DNA of 64,000 nt from Ophiosphaerella korrae (taxonomy: Eukaryota > Ascomycota > Dothideomycetes > Pleosporales > Phaeosphaeriaceae): NCBI GenBank assembly GCA_028456385.1, contig JALNQF010000060.1, positions 150,393-214,392 of the forward strand. Reading direction: 5' to 3'. The position numbers and the translations under genes were made by a program. Shown here one piece after another: positions 33,725-48,404 of this stretch. Below the pieces are notes generated by a model. It searched no databases and was not told the DNA's origin. It saw only the letters and a list, made by a program, of their open reading frames with translations. The stretch's first letter is position 1. The number at the start of each line of letters is the position of its first letter.

Positions 33725-36700
33725 ACCTTATAAGAAAGACGTAATAGATAAATAAAGCCTATATACTAAGAGTACTAGTAGTATACTATATCTTAATAAT
33801 AGATATACCTAGTAAAGACAAGTACTAGGAAGAGGATAATAAGATAATAGACCTAAAATATCTAGTACACTTTAAAGTATTATAGATATTATACCTAGAT
33901 AAGAATTATATTATATATAGAAACCCTAAAGTAAATAATAATATATAGCTTATAAAGAGAAGAGGCTATAATTATACAAGAGTAATTATAGTAGAAAGTA
34001 TCTAAGGATAAGAAATAATCCTAGAAGATAGATACCTAGTAGTAAGACCTAGATCTAAGTTAACTAAGAAATACGTCTAGAGAAGACTATAGTATAAATG
34101 TACAAATAATAAATATCTAAAACACGAAGAATATAAACTTAAAGTAGGGCTATAGCTCTAGAAAGATAGATAGTTTAATAAATTACTAAAGTAAGAAAAA
34201 CTAGAAAGTATAAGAGGCCTATATATTATAAAAATAGGTATATACTAAAGAAGAAAAGTATAATTAATAATTAATAGTAGAGCTACAAGAAACTTTATAT
34301 AAAGGAAGTTTATAGAAATATAAAGAATAAAGTATACTATAAAGAAATACCTTTAATAATTAAGTATAATTAAAAAAAACCTATTCTAAGAACCTATATA
34401 GTTTAAAATAGTACTCTTAATACTAAGGTTAGAAAGACTAGAAATTAAGAATATAGTTATAGATATAACAACAATTAATAATAAGTAAGATATAATATTA
34501 GGTATACTATAGTTATAGATAACTAACCTATATATTAATTAGAGAATAAAAGATATTAGCTATAATAAAATAGATATATTAAAGGCTAATATAAGTACCT
34601 ATAAAGGAGAATTCCCTAAAGAATATAAGAAATAGGAAAAATAACTTATAGAGCTAGAAGACTACCTTCTAGAATACTAACTATAGAACTTAGTAATAGA
34701 ACTAGAAGAAGGTAAAAATATAGGATAGAGCCTAGTCTACTAAAAGATAGAAGAAGAATCTAAAATTAAGTAAACATTTATCTAAAATATAATAAAGAAA
34801 GGATAGATAATAGAGTCTAAATCCTTAGTAGCGTATAGACTAATATTTGTAGACAAAAAGAGAATAAGTAATAAAAGACTCTACGTAGATTTTAGAAAAA
34901 CTAACGCAATTATAAATAAGAACTAATACCTACTACTATAAATAGATAAAATACAAGATAGACTATAAAGAGTAAAAATCTTTATAAAGCTAGATATCTA
35001 AAACGCCTACTATTAGATTAGAATTAAAAAAGGTAATAAATAGAAAATAGCGTTTAGAACACAATATAGACTATATAAATACTTAGTTATACTATTTAGT
35101 TTAACAAATACGCTAGTAGCGTTCTAAGAAAGAATTAATATAGTACTAAGAGAGTACTTAGATATATTTACATTTATATACTTAGATAATATCTTTATAT
35201 TCTTAGAAATAGAGGAAGAACACGTGCAATATATATATAAAGTACTAGAGAAACTAGTAGAAAGTAAACTATTTCTTAAAATAAGAAAATACAAGTTCTA
35301 TATAAAGAAAATAGACTTCTTTAGATTTATTATTAAACTAGGAAAAATTAGGATTAATCTAGAAAAGATTAACTTAATTAATAAATAGCTAATACTAAGA
35401 AACCTAAAAGAGATACAATAATTCTATAGGCTAGCTAACTTTTATAAGAAGTTAATAGTAAGATACTCTAAAGATATAATACTAATAATAAGACTTATAA
35501 AAAAAGATACGCTATTTAAATAGATAAAGGAATGCGATAAAGTATTTAACAAGATTAAGAAGAAATTTATAGAGAACTTAGTTATTAGAATATATAACCT
35601 AGACCTACTAGTAATAGTAAAAATAGATGTATCTAATTTAGTCTACAGGATAGTACTAATACAAGAAGACCTAGAAACTAAAAAAGAATACTTAGTTAAG
35701 TACTTCTCTAAAAAGATAAAAATAGTAAAACTTAACTATCTAATCTATAATAAGGAAATACTAGCAATCTATAAAGTATTTAAATAATAGAGAGTATACC
35801 TATAAAGAGTAAAATATTAGATAAAAGTCTATATAGACTATAAAAATCTTATAAGATTTATAATAAATAAAGAACTATTATAACGCTATATAAGATAGTA
35901 GGAATTCCTATTAATATTTAATATAGAAATTATATATATAAAAGGAAAAGATAATTAATTTATAGACGCTCTTAGTAGAAGACTAGACTTACAAGAAGAA
36001 GTAAGTACTACTAGTATAGTTCTAATTAAGAATAAAGAAGGATATTTAGTCCTAAATATACCTAAAATAGCTACAATACTTAAGAAAACAAGTAGTAAGC
36101 TAGATAAATAGATTTAAAAAATAACGTAAGAAGTATCTAAAGAAATAAAAGAACTAGAAATCTAAAAAAGATTTACACGAGCCTATAGAAGAATATATAT
36201 TCTAAGTAAGATTTAGAGAGAATTTATATAACAATTCTATAAATTACTAGTATATAGTTACTAAAGTATTAAGAAAATATTAGATAGACTACTATAAGAC
36301 TATTATATTCTAAAAGTAAGATAATTAGTAATAGAAGTACTACAAGACTATATAGAATATTATAGGAATAAGTATAGTAGACACGTACTATATAGAATAC
36401 TATAACTAGTAGAAGTACTAGAATAACTATAAAGAGTTATTATAATAGACTTTATTATAAAGCTACCTAAGTCTAAAGACTTAATATTAAGAGTTAAGTA
36501 TAATAGAATCTTAATAATAGTAGATAAACTTATAAAGTATACGTACTTTAGGCTATATAAAGAGAAGAGTAGGATAGAAGTTACTATATACTAGGTTCTA
36601 GGAATAGTAATTAGTTAATATAGACTACTAGATAAAATTATTATAGATAGAGATATACAATTTATATTAAAACTATAGAGAACAATATTAGTATAATTAG

Positions 36701-38156
36701 GAATATAATACGTAATATCTATAGTATACTACCTATAAATAGATAGATAGTTAGAACGAATAAATTAAATAGTAGAATAATACTTAAGATACTACCTTAA
36801 CTATAACTAAAATAATTAGGTATAGTTACTACTTATAGTATAATTAGTATATAATAGCGTAAAGAATATAGTAATAAAAGTATTACTTTTCTTTACAAAC
36901 TATAGATTTAAACCTAACGCGTACTAGATACTAAGAAACTAGATATCTTAGTCTTTAAGAAGAGAAAACTTCGCTAATAGACTTAAAGATATATACAATT
37001 AACTAAGACAAGACGTAGAATTCTTGTATAATTAAATAGCTAAGTACTACAATAAGAAATATAAAGAGGGGCCTTAATTTAGAAAAAGAGAAAAAGTATA
37101 GTTAGTATAAAAAAATATTAAGAGTAAGTAACTAAGCTTAAAACTAGACTATATTAAGATAGAACTATACAAGATTAAGAAAGAAGTTATACTAGTTATA
37201 TTTAAACTAAAGCTACTAAATAAAATAAAGATATACCTAATATTTTACGTAGCTCTACTAGAGTAAGTACTATAAAATATAAAACTACTAGTATATAAAG
37301 TAAATACGTATAGAGAATAAGAAGAATAAGAAGTTAAAGAAATCTTATAGTACTAGTTCTATAATAGAAGAAACTACTACCTAGTAGAATAGATAGGTAT
37401 AGATAAAAAAGGGTAACTATAGAAGAAAATATAAGAACTAGAAGATAATCTTAATTACTCTAAGAAACTAGAAGACTTCTAAAGTTAAAACTCTTAAGAA
37501 CGCCTAGTAGTAAACTAAGAGAACTAATATTACTAATAATAGATAAAGAGATAATAAGAACGTCTAATATAGGATCTACTATAACAAACGCCTTATTTAA
37601 GTCTAGCTTAGCTTCTAGAGCTACTAACTATTTAGCTAATTTCTTATTATTTAAAGCCTTTATCTTATAAAGACAAGAGAAATAAGCTTAATTTTTTACT
37701 AGCTTACTCTACGTAAGCTCTTAGATTTACTTATACTTAGCTTTAGCCTCTATAATTTAAGATAGTAATTTCTCTTAAGTCTAGTTAATAGCTTTCTCTA
37801 TTATTATTAAGCCTAGACGTAAGAATAAGTATAATAAACGTATATTTAGAAAGAGAAATACTAGATATATTATAAGAACTACGTATATTTATATAAATAT
37901 ACACCTTATAAGCCCTACTATTATTTATAGAAATAATATAAAGAAGAGACTTAGGGTTTAATTTAGGAGAAGTATAATAAGAGTAAAGAAATATTTTAAT
38001 ACTATTACGTAATACGTAGTTAGTAAGAAGATAGTAATAACGTATAGATAAAATAAGTATAAGAGAAGATAAAAAACTCTATATTAATAAAGAAACTAGA
38101 TTAATAACTTTAGCTCTAGGGTAGATAAACTAAGACCTATCTAGAGAGGGAGATAG
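33725..38156 (+). pseudogene. E4 pol remnant: protease, RT, RNase H, integrase, chromodomain
   Basis: Plus-strand readings in order: RT with EYLDIFTFIYLDNIFIF near 35155-35205 (YLDD box with Asp to Asn) and LGKIRINLEKI; RNase H-like VIVKIDVSNLVYRIVLIQED then YFSKKIK near 35600-35730; integrase core with IIIDFITKLPKSKDL and KIIIDRDIQFILKL near 36430-36680; and a chromodomain near 37309-37510 (EEEVKEIL-like start, NYYLVE, IGIDKKG, LEDNLNYSKKLEDF). Trp codons of the chromodomain cage and linker are now TAG. The presence of a chromodomain places the family among chromoviruses. Dead. Confidence 0.75.
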
Positions 38157-38583
38157 TGTTATACGTGTAATAGAAGAAATTAAGATAGAGCTAATTAGTC
38201 CTAACTTAGATACTAATAAAGTATAAGACAAGTAAAGTAATAATCTTAATTAGGAGACTATATATAACTAGGACACCTAAAGTAATCTATAATCTATAGA
38301 TTTTTAGTATCTATAGATTATAGATTAAGATAATCTACAATCTATTAGTCTTAGTAACTATAAATTATAGATTATAACAAGTATATAGTTAATAGGATAC
38401 GTATTACTAAGATAGTATTAGTAATTTAATCTCTTAACTATAGAACACTAATATAAGATAGTTACAAAATATCTTCTATTATTTATAAGTTATTATAGAT
38501 TACCTCTAAGCTTTTACTATTACCTCCTAATCTACTAACCCCTATTATAGGCGCTAGTAGTTAATAACTAGTAGCCTATTATA
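38157..38583 (+). repeat. E4 3' LTR
   Basis: 427 bp, same length as the 5' copy. The preceding purine-rich tract and the following AAATT define its ends. Confidence 0.8.
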
Positions 38584-40479
38584 AAATTAATTATCTTTAC
38601 TCTTAGTATATATAATTTTAAAGTTAAATATTAATAAGAATTCTTACTATCTTATATAGTACTATAATAAGTCCTTATTTAGTATAAATCCTATTAGATT
38701 TCTATAGTCTATATAGACCTTTATTTAGTATTTTACTCTTTATAGGTATACTCTCTATTTCTTAAATACTTTATAGATTACTAGTATTTCTTTATTATAA
38801 ATTAGATAGTTAAGTTCTACTAGTTTTATTTTCTTAGAGAAGTATTTAACTAAGTATTCTTATTTTATATCTAAATCTTCTTATATTAGTACTATTCTAT
38901 AGACTAAATTAGATATATCTATTTTTACTATTACTAGTAGATCTAAGTTATATATTCTAATAATTAGGTTTTCTATAAACTTTTATTTAATCTAGTTAAA
39001 TACTTTATTATATTCTTATATCTATTTAAATAGTAGGTCTTTTTTTATAAGTTTTATTATTAGTTCTATTATTTTAGACTATTTTACTATTAATTTTCTA
39101 TAAAAATTTACTAGTCTATAGAATTATTATACCTCTTATAAGTTCTTAGGTATTAGCTATTCTTAGATTACTTTAATCTTATTTAAGTTAACTCTAATTT
39201 TTCCTAGTTCTATAATAAATCTAAGGAAATCTATTTCTTTTATATAGAACTTGTATTTCCTTATATTAAAGAATAGTTTATTCTCTACTAGTTTTTCTAG
39301 CACTTTGTATATATATTATACGTATTCTTCTTCTATTTCTAAAAATATAAAAATATTATCTTAGTATATAAATATAAATATAAATATATCTAAGTACTTT
39401 TTTAAGACTATATTAATTCTTTCTTAGCACGCTACTAGTACGTTTATTAATCTAAATAGTATAACTAAATATTTAAATAGTCTATATTATATTCTAAATA
39501 TAGTTTTCTATTTATCTACTTTCTTAATTCTTATTTAATAGTAGGTATTTTAGATATCTAGTTTAGTAAAGATTTATACTTTCTATAGCTTATCTTGTAT
39601 TTTATCTATATATAGTAAAGGGTACTAGTTCTTATTTATAATTACGTTTATCTTCTTAAAATCTACGTAAAGTTATTTATTATTTATCTCTTTTTTATCT
39701 ATAAATATAAGTCTATATACTACTAAGGATTTAGAATCTTATATCTATTTTTTCTTAATTATATTTTAAATAAATACTTATTTAATCTTATATTCTTCTT
39801 TTATTTTCTTATAGACTAGGCTCTATCTTATATCTTTTCTTTCTTTTAGTTCTACTACTAAGTCTTATAGCTAATATTCTAGAAAGTAATTATTAGGTTC
39901 TATAACTTATTTTTCTTATTTCTTATATTCTTCTAGGAACTTTCCTTTATATATACTTATATTAGCTTTTAATATATCTCTCTTAGAGTAGCTAATTTTT
40001 CTTATTCTCTAATTAATCCTTAGGTTAGTTATCTATAACTATAGTATCTCTAATATTACGTCTTATTTGTTATTAATTGTTATTATATCTATAACTAGGT
40101 TCTTAATTTCTAGCCCTTTTAGTTTTAACGTAGAGAGTATTGTTTTAAACCTAATAAGTTGTTAGAATAGTTTTCTTTTAATTATACTTAGTTATTAAGA
40201 GTATTTCTTTATTATATAATATATTACCTATTCTTCTATAAACTTCTTAGATATAAAGTTTCTTATAGCTCTACTATTAATTATAGTTTATACTTCTCTT
40301 TCTTATTATAATCTTTCTTTTATAACGTATAAGCCTATTATACTTTCTAGCTTTTTTTACTTAGGTTTTTCTTTAAATTATCTATTCTTCTAGAGCTATT
40401 ACTTTATTTTACGTTTATAGTTTTTGTATTTTAGATATTTATTATATATATACTTATACTATAGCCTTCTTTTAACGTA

Positions 40480-40557
40480 TTCTTTAGATAACTTATATCT
40501 AAGCCTAATTAATATATATTCTTTAGATAACTTATATCTAAGCCTAATTAATATATA
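40480..40557. repeat. 39-bp exact tandem duplication
   Basis: TTCTTTAGATAACTTATATC and the following 19 bases are repeated twice in tandem inside E3, followed by a partial third copy. It is absent from E1, E2 and E5 at the same position, so it arose in this copy. Confidence 0.75.
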
Positions 40558-41375
40558 TTCTTTATTAAGTATATTAATTATCTCCTAACTTTTAATTTCT
40601 TTCTTTAGGATTACCTTTATATAGTTATATCTTTCTTTTTATATAAGCTATATATAGTTTTATACTTTTAATTCTCTATATAAGTAGTAGTTTATATTTA
40701 GGTATAATACCTATAATATCTCTAGATATACTAGATATTCTAGTTCTATTCTTTTATTATTTCTTACCTAGTACCTATCTATACTAGGTCTTATTACTAT
40801 TAAGATATAGTATACTACTAGTATACGTAGTATATAGGCTTTATTAATCTATTACGTTTTTCTTATAAAGTACTACTATTCTTTTTATATAAGTATTTTT
40901 CTTATTATAACTATATATTACTTTATCTATTATTAGAATATTATAAACTTTATTACTTTAAGATTATATTCTTTCTAGTCTTTATATACTTCCTCTATAC
41001 TTAGAACTAGTAAGTATTTTTAAATAAATTTCTATTCTTTATTTTATTCTACTATATCTATTATTATATAGCTATTATAACTATATATATTTAACTAAGC
41101 GTATTTTATACTTTTTATATTAACTTATTTCTTATCTTCTTATAGTTCTTTAGAGGTAACTATAGTAGTCTCTTTATCTAGTACTAGTCTTTTAGCCTAA
41201 ATTAATAGAATCTAAGGCTCTTCCCTTTTTAAATCTTCTATTAGTAAGTCTATTATACGTCTTATTTCTTTAAGCTATACTTAAGTTCTACTTTCTTTTA
41301 TTACTACTACTCTATACTTTTATAAGAATTATCTTACTCTCTACTTACTAAAAAGATATATATAGTAGTTATTAT

Positions 41376-41834
41376 TATAATAGGCTACTAGTTATTAACT
41401 ACTAGCGCCTATAATAAGAGTTAGTAGATTATAAAGTAATAGTAAAAGCTTAGAAGTAATCTATAATAACTTATAAATAATAGAAGATATTTTATAACTA
41501 TCTTGTATTAGCGTTCTATAGTTAAAAGATTAAATTACTAATATTATCTTTAATAATACGTATCCTACTAACTATATACTTATTATAATCTATCTATATA
41601 ATAATATAGATTACTACTAATCTATATATACGTAATTATAGATTACCTTAATTTATTTATACGTTATTATAAATTGCTCTAATCTATTTATACGTAATTA
41701 TAGATTACTACTATGTATTCTAATTATAGGTAGTCTCCTAATTAAGGTTATTACCCTACTCGTCCTATACTTTGTTAGCGCCTAAGTTAAGACTAATTAG
41801 TTTTATCTTAATTTCTCTTGTTACATCTATAATA
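41376..41834 (-). repeat. E5 LTR, left copy
   Basis: 459 bp. The internal block has repeated TAATCTAT...TACG(T/A)TATTATAGATTAC units, which distinguish it from the E1/E4 LTR type. Confidence 0.8.
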
Positions 41835-44800
41835 CTATCTCCTCCTCTAGGTAGGTTCTAGTTTATCTATCTTAGGGCTAAAGTTATTAAGCTAGTTTCT
41901 TTATTAATGTAGAGTTCTTTATCCTCCCTTATACCTACTAAGTCTACTCTTTATTGCCTTTAGTTAGCTAATTATATACTATATTATAGTATAGTTATAT
42001 TTCCTTATTCTTATTACAAATCTTTAAATCTCCCTCTAGAGTATATTTCTTTAAAATATAGTAAGGCTTATAAGGCGTATATTTATACTAACACTTATAC
42101 GTCTTATAATCTTTCTAGTGTGTCCTTTATAGAGTATAAGTTAATAATACTTACTTGCGTATCTATACTTATTTGTAATAGAGAAAGCTATTAACTATAC
42201 TTAAGATAAACTATCTAAATAGATTACTAAGGCTAAAAAAGAACGTAATTATATTCTAAGTATATAGGTAGAAAATTATACTTGCCTTATTCGTTTATAT
42301 AAGACAAAGGCCTTAAATAATAAGAAGTCTATCGCGTAAGCTACTCTTATTAAGTCTAAGCTTAATTTTAAAGCTATAGTATAGGCTATTCCTATTATAT
42401 TAGGTGTTCCTAACGCCTCTCTATCTAGTAGTAGTAGTGTTAATTTTCTTAGTTCGCTACAAGGCGGTCTAGAGGGTTTTAACTTTAGTAGTCTTCTAGT
42501 TTCTTAGAGTAATTAAAATTATCCTCTAGTTCCTATATTTTCTCCTATAGTTATCCCTTTTTATTAGTTCTTATCTATTCTATTAAGTAATAGTTTCTTC
42601 TGTTATAGAACTAGTATACTAGAATTTTCTTAACTTCTTATTCTTTTTATTCTCTATATATATTTACTTCGTACACTAGTAGTTTTACTTCTTATAGTAC
42701 TTATTCTAGTAGAGCTATATAGAATATTAAGTATATCCTTATCTTATTTAGTAACTTTAATTTAAATATAACTAGTGTAACTACTTTCTTAATTTTATAT
42801 AGTCTTATCTTAACGTAGTCTAATTTTAGACTTAGTTGCTTACTCTTAATATTCTTTCGTACTAACTATACTTTTTCTCCCTTTCTAAATTAGGGTCCTT
42901 CTTTATACTTCTTATTATAATACTTAGTTATTCGATTGTATATATCTTTAAGTCTATTAGTAAAGTTTTCTCTTCTTAGAGACTAAGATATCTAGTTTCT
43001 TAGTATCTAGTATATATTAGGTTTAAATCTATAGTTTATAAAGAAAAGTAATACTCTTGTTACTATATTCTTTACGCTGTTATATACTAATTATACTATA
43101 AGTAGTAACTATACCTAATTATTCTAGTTATAGTTAAGGTAGTATCTAAAGTATTATTCTACTATTTAATTTATTTGTTCTAACTATCTATCTATTTACA
43201 AGTAATATACTATATATATTACGTATTATATTCCTAATTATACTAATATTATTCCTTATAATTTTAATATAAATTATATATCTCTATCTATAATAATTTT
43301 ATCTAGTAGTCTATATTAACTAATTACTATTCCTAGAACCTAGTATATAGTAACTTCTATCTTACTCTTCTCTTTATATAGTCTAAAGTACGTATACTTT
43401 ATAAGTTTATCTACTATTATTAAGATTCTATTATACTTAACTCCTAATATTAGGTCTTTAGACTTAGGTAGCTTTGTAATAAAGTCTATTATAATAACTC
43501 TCTATAGTTATTCTAGTACTTTTACTAGTTATAGTATTCTATATAGTACGTATTTACTATACTTATTCTTGTAATATTCTATATAGTCTTATAGTACTTC
43601 TATTACTAATTATCTTACTTTTAGAATATAATAGTCTCGTAGTAGTCTATCTAATATTTTCTTAATACTTTAGTAACTATATACTAGTAATTTATAGAAT
43701 TATTGTATAAATTCTCTCTAAATCTTACTTAGAATATATATTCTTCTATAGGCTCGTATAAATCCTTCTTAGATTTCTAGTTCCTTTATTTCTTTAGATA
43801 CTTCTTACGTTGTTTTTTAAATCTATTTATCTAGCTTACTACTTGTTCTCTCTAGTATTGCAGCTATTTTAAGTATATTTAGGACTAAATGTCCTTCTTT
43901 ATTTTTAATTAGAACTATACTAGTAGCGCTTACTTCTTCTTATAAGTTTAGTCTTCTACTAAGGGCGTCTATAAATTAATTATCTTTCTCTTTTATATAT
44001 ATAATTTCTATATTAAATATTAATATAAATTCCTACTATCTAGTATAGTATTATAATAACTCTTTATTTATTATAAATCTTATAAGATTCTTATAGTCTA
44101 TATAGACTTTTATCTAATACTTTACTCTTTATAGATATACTCTCTATTATTTAAATACTTTATAGATTACTAGTATTTCTTTATTATAAATTAAGTAATT
44201 AAGTTCTACTATCTTTATTTTCTTAGCAAAGTATTTAACTAAATATTCTTTTTTAGTCTCTAGGTCTTCTTATATTAGTACTATTCTATAAACTAAGTTA
44301 GATATATCTATCTTTACTATTGCTAGTAGATCTAGGTTATATATTCTAATAACTAAGTTCTTTATAAATTTCTTCTTAATCTTATTAAATACTTTATTAT
44401 ATTCCTTTATCTATTTAAATAGCGTATCTTTTTTTATAAGTCTTGTTATTAGCTCTATATCTTTAGAGTATCTTACTATTAACTTTCTATAAAAGTTAGC
44501 TAGCCTATAAAATTATTGTATTTTTTTTAAGTTTCTTAGTGTTAGCTATTTGTTAATTAAGTTAATCTTTTCTAGATTAATTCTAATTTTTCCTAGTTTA
44601 ATAATAAATCTAAGGAAGTCTATTTTCTTTATATAGAACTTGCATTTTCTTATTTTAAGAAATAGTTTACTTTCTACTAGTTTCTCTAGTACTTTATGTA
44701 TATATTGCACGTGTTCTTCTTCTATTTCTAAAAATATAAAGATGTTGTCTAAGTATATAAATATAAATATATCTAAGTACTCTCTTAGTACTATATTAAT

Positions 44801-47800
44801 TCTTTCTTAGAACGCTACTAGCGCATTTATTAAGCTAAATAGTATAAGTAAATATTTATATAGTCTATATTATATTCTAAATACTATTTTCTATTTATTA
44901 CCTTCTTTAATTCTAATCTAATAGTAGGCGTTTTAGATATCTAGCTTTATAAAGATTTTTACTCTTTATAGTCTATCTTGTATTTTATTTATTTATAGTA
45001 GTAGGTATTAGTTCTTGTTTATAATTGCGTTAGTTTTTCTAAAATCTACGTAGGGTCTCTTATTACTTATTCCTTTTTTATCTACAAATATTAGTTTATA
45101 TACTACTAAAGATTTAGACTCTTTTCTCTATCCTTTCTTTATTACATTTTAGATAAATATTTACTTAATTTTAGATTCTTCTTCTATCTTTTAGTAGACT
45201 AGGCTCTATCTTGTATTTTTACCTTCTTCTAGTTCTATCGCTAAGTTCTATAGTTAGTATTCTAGAAAGTAGTCTTCTAGCTCTATAAGTTATTTTTCTT
45301 ATTTTTTATATTCTTTAGAGAATTCTCTTTTATAAGTACTTATATTAGCCTTTAATATATCTATTTTATTATAGTTAATATCTCTTATTCTCTAATTAAT
45401 ATATAGGTTAGTTATCTATAACTATAGTATACCTAATATTATATCTTACTTATTATTAATTATTGTTATATCTATAACTATATTCTTAATTTCTAGTCCT
45501 TTTAACCTTAGTATTAAGAGTACTATTTTAAACTATATATGTTCTTAGAATAGTTTTCCTTTAATTATACTTAATTATTAAGGGTATTTCTTTATAGTAT
45601 ACTTTATTCTTTATATTTCTATAAACTTCTTTAATATAAAGTTTCTTGTAGCTTTACTATTAATTATTAATTATACTTTCTTTTCTTAGTATATACTTAT
45701 CTTTATAATATATAGGCCTCTTATACCTTCTAGCTTTTCTTACTTTAGTAATTTATTAAACTATCTATCTTTCTAGAGCTATAGCCCTACTTTAAGTTTA
45801 TATTCTTTATATTTTAAATATTTATTGTTTGTATATTTATACTATAGTCCTCTCTAGACGTATTTCTTAGTTAATTTAGATCTAGGTCTTACTACTAGGT
45901 ATCTATCTTCTAAGATTATTTCCTATCCTTAGATACTTTCTACTATAATTACTCTTATGTAATTATAGCTTTTTCTCCTTATAGGCTATACGTTATTATT
46001 TACTTTAGGGTTTCTATATATAATATAATTTTTATCTAGGTATAATATCTATAATACTTTAAAGTATACTAAGTGTTTTAGGTCTATTATCTTATTATCC
46101 CCTTCTTAGTACTTATCTTTACTAAGTATATCTATTATTAGGATATAGTATACTACTAGTACTCTTAGTATATAGGCTTTATTTATCTATTACGTCTTTC
46201 TTATAAAGTACTACTACTCTCTTAGTATAAGTATTCTTTCTACTATAACTATATATTACTTTATCTATTCCTAAAATAGTATAAACTTTATTTCTTTAAG
46301 ATTACGTTCTTTCTAGTCTTTGTATACTTTCTCTATACTTATAACTATTAAGTATATCTAAATAAATCTCTATTCTTTATTCTATTCCTCTATATCTATT
46401 ATTATATAGCTATTGTAACTATATATTATTAGCTAGGTATACTCTATACCTCTTATACTAACCTATTTCTTACTTTCTTATAGTCTTTTAGAAGTAGTTG
46501 TAGTAGTCTCTTTATCTAGTGCTAGTCCTTTAGCCTAGATTAATAGTACTAAGGGCTCTTTTCTTTCTAAGTCTTTTATTAGTAAGTCTATTACTTAAGC
46601 TATTTCTTCTAGCTAAGCTTTTATTCTTTCTTTTATTATAGCTACTTTATATCTTTATTTCTATAGAAACTATACTACTCTCTATTTACTAGAAAGATAT
46701 ATATAGTAGTTATTATTATAATAAAAGGTCTAATAGAGTATTATATATTATACTTCTTTACTTCTAGCTACTTTCTCTTAAGGTTTAGCCTATACTTATA
46801 GTACTTCCTTTTTCTTTTTAGTTATCTTTAACTAAGTTTCTTTCTTTAGGTCCTTACTTCTATAGTCCTTTATAAAGTATCCTAGTTTCCTATATTTATA
46901 ATATACTATATCTTTCTTCTTTTATAATTAGTAGTTTTTTATATAGTAGCCTAGCTTACTATAGTTAAAGTACGTAAAGTCTTTATTCTTCTTCTTTTTC
47001 TTATCCTTATTAGCGTTAAGAACTATAAAGTCTCTCTTGTTATAGTTCTAGGCGTAACCTCTATATTTATTCTTCTTCTATTCTTAAAGATTATTATTAA
47101 TTTATATTACTTATTACTTTAGAGCTTTTAGTATTTATAGTTTCTCTATATATATTATCTTGTATTAGATCTTAGAGTTAAGTCTTTGTTTAAATTATAA
47201 TATTAAGGCTAACTCGTTCTATTCTATATTCTATAATAGTTATTTAAACTATAATATATACTTAGGAATACTCTAATTCTATATAAGCTTTTCTAGCTAC
47301 TTTTTAGCTTGTTAGGTAACGTCTATATCTCTAAATACTACTCTTATTTGTTTAGTAAAGTATTTATAACTTCTAAAAATAGCTCTAGTTTTATCCTTCT
47401 AAGTTATTAGAGAATATATTATATAATCTATCTAGTAAGGTTTATACTATCTTATTACGTCTTCTTTAAAGTGTAATCTAATATATATTACCTTCTTCTC
47501 TTCTATATTAAAGTATAGTACTTGTATATCTATCTAGAGTTATACTAATACAATAAAGAGTTTTAGTTTCTCCCTTATTCTATTAAATTTCTTAAGGATT
47601 GGTATCTTTAGTAGTTTCTTTGTCGCACTTATCTCTAATCTTTAAGTAATTAGTTCTATCTAGTTCTATCCTTAGATAATAGCCTTAATTTATACCTCGT
47701 TTTGTTTTGTATAATCCTATAGTTCCTTGTTCTACGTTTCTAAGGTATTAATTACTATTTTTATATCTTCTTTATTATTAATTAATTAGTTAAGATAACC

Positions 47801-47945
47801 TTTAATCGTTTCCTATATAGTACTATCTAATTTAGGACTACTCCTAGGAGCTTTACCTAATTATTTTGTTAAACTTTCTACTATCGTATTAGCTAGACTA
47901 TACGTTACTTACGCTTTACTTCTCGTAATAACTAGATTAGTAAGG

Positions 47946-48404
47946 TATAACAAGCTACTAGTCGTTAACTACTAGCACCTATAATAGGGGTTAGTAGATT
48001 ATAAAGTAATAGTAAAAGCTTAGGAGTAATCTATAATAACTTATAAATAATAGAAGATATTTTACAACTATCTTATATTAGCGTTCTATAGTTAAAGGAT
48101 TAAATTACTAATATTATTTTTAATAATACGTATCCTACTAACTATATACTTATTGTAATCTATCTATATAACAATATAGATTACTACTAATCTATATATA
48201 CGTAATTATAGATTACCTTAATCTATTTATACGTTATTATAGATCGCTCTAATCTATTTATACGTAATTATAGATTACTACTACGTGTCCTAATTATAGG
48301 TAGTCTCCTAATTAAGGTTATTACCTCTCTCGTCCTATGCTTCGTTAGCGCCTAAGTTAAGACTAATTAGTTCTATCTCGATTTCTCTTATTACATCTAT
48401 AACA
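47946..48404 (-). repeat. E5 LTR, right copy
   Basis: 459 bp, same unit structure as 41376-41834, ends ATCTATAACA with the final CA intact. Confidence 0.8.

Larger units (their letters stand above)
30868..38583 (+). mobile_element. Ty3/gypsy element E4, complete, plus strand
   Basis: Two 427-bp LTRs (30868-31294 and 38157-38583) flank the interior. The target duplication AAATT (30863-30867 and 38584-38588) is perfect, and E3 sequence continues on both sides. The 7716-bp length includes two 342-bp secondary insertions. The polypurine tract AGAGAGGGAGATAG lies just before the 3' LTR. It is less mutated than its host E3, as expected of a later arrival. Confidence 0.85.
41376..48404 (-). mobile_element. 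Ty3/gypsy element E5, complete, minus strand
   Basis: Two 459-bp LTRs (41376-41834 and 47946-48404) are flanked by ATTAT at 41371-41375 and 48405-48409. The E3 sequence reads through when E5 is removed (TAGTAGTTATTAT then AATAAAAGGTCTAATTAAG). The 7029-bp element has minus-strand gag-pol remnants with the RT box near 44740-44775. It keeps more CpG and TpG than its host, suggesting fewer RIP cycles. Confidence 0.85.
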
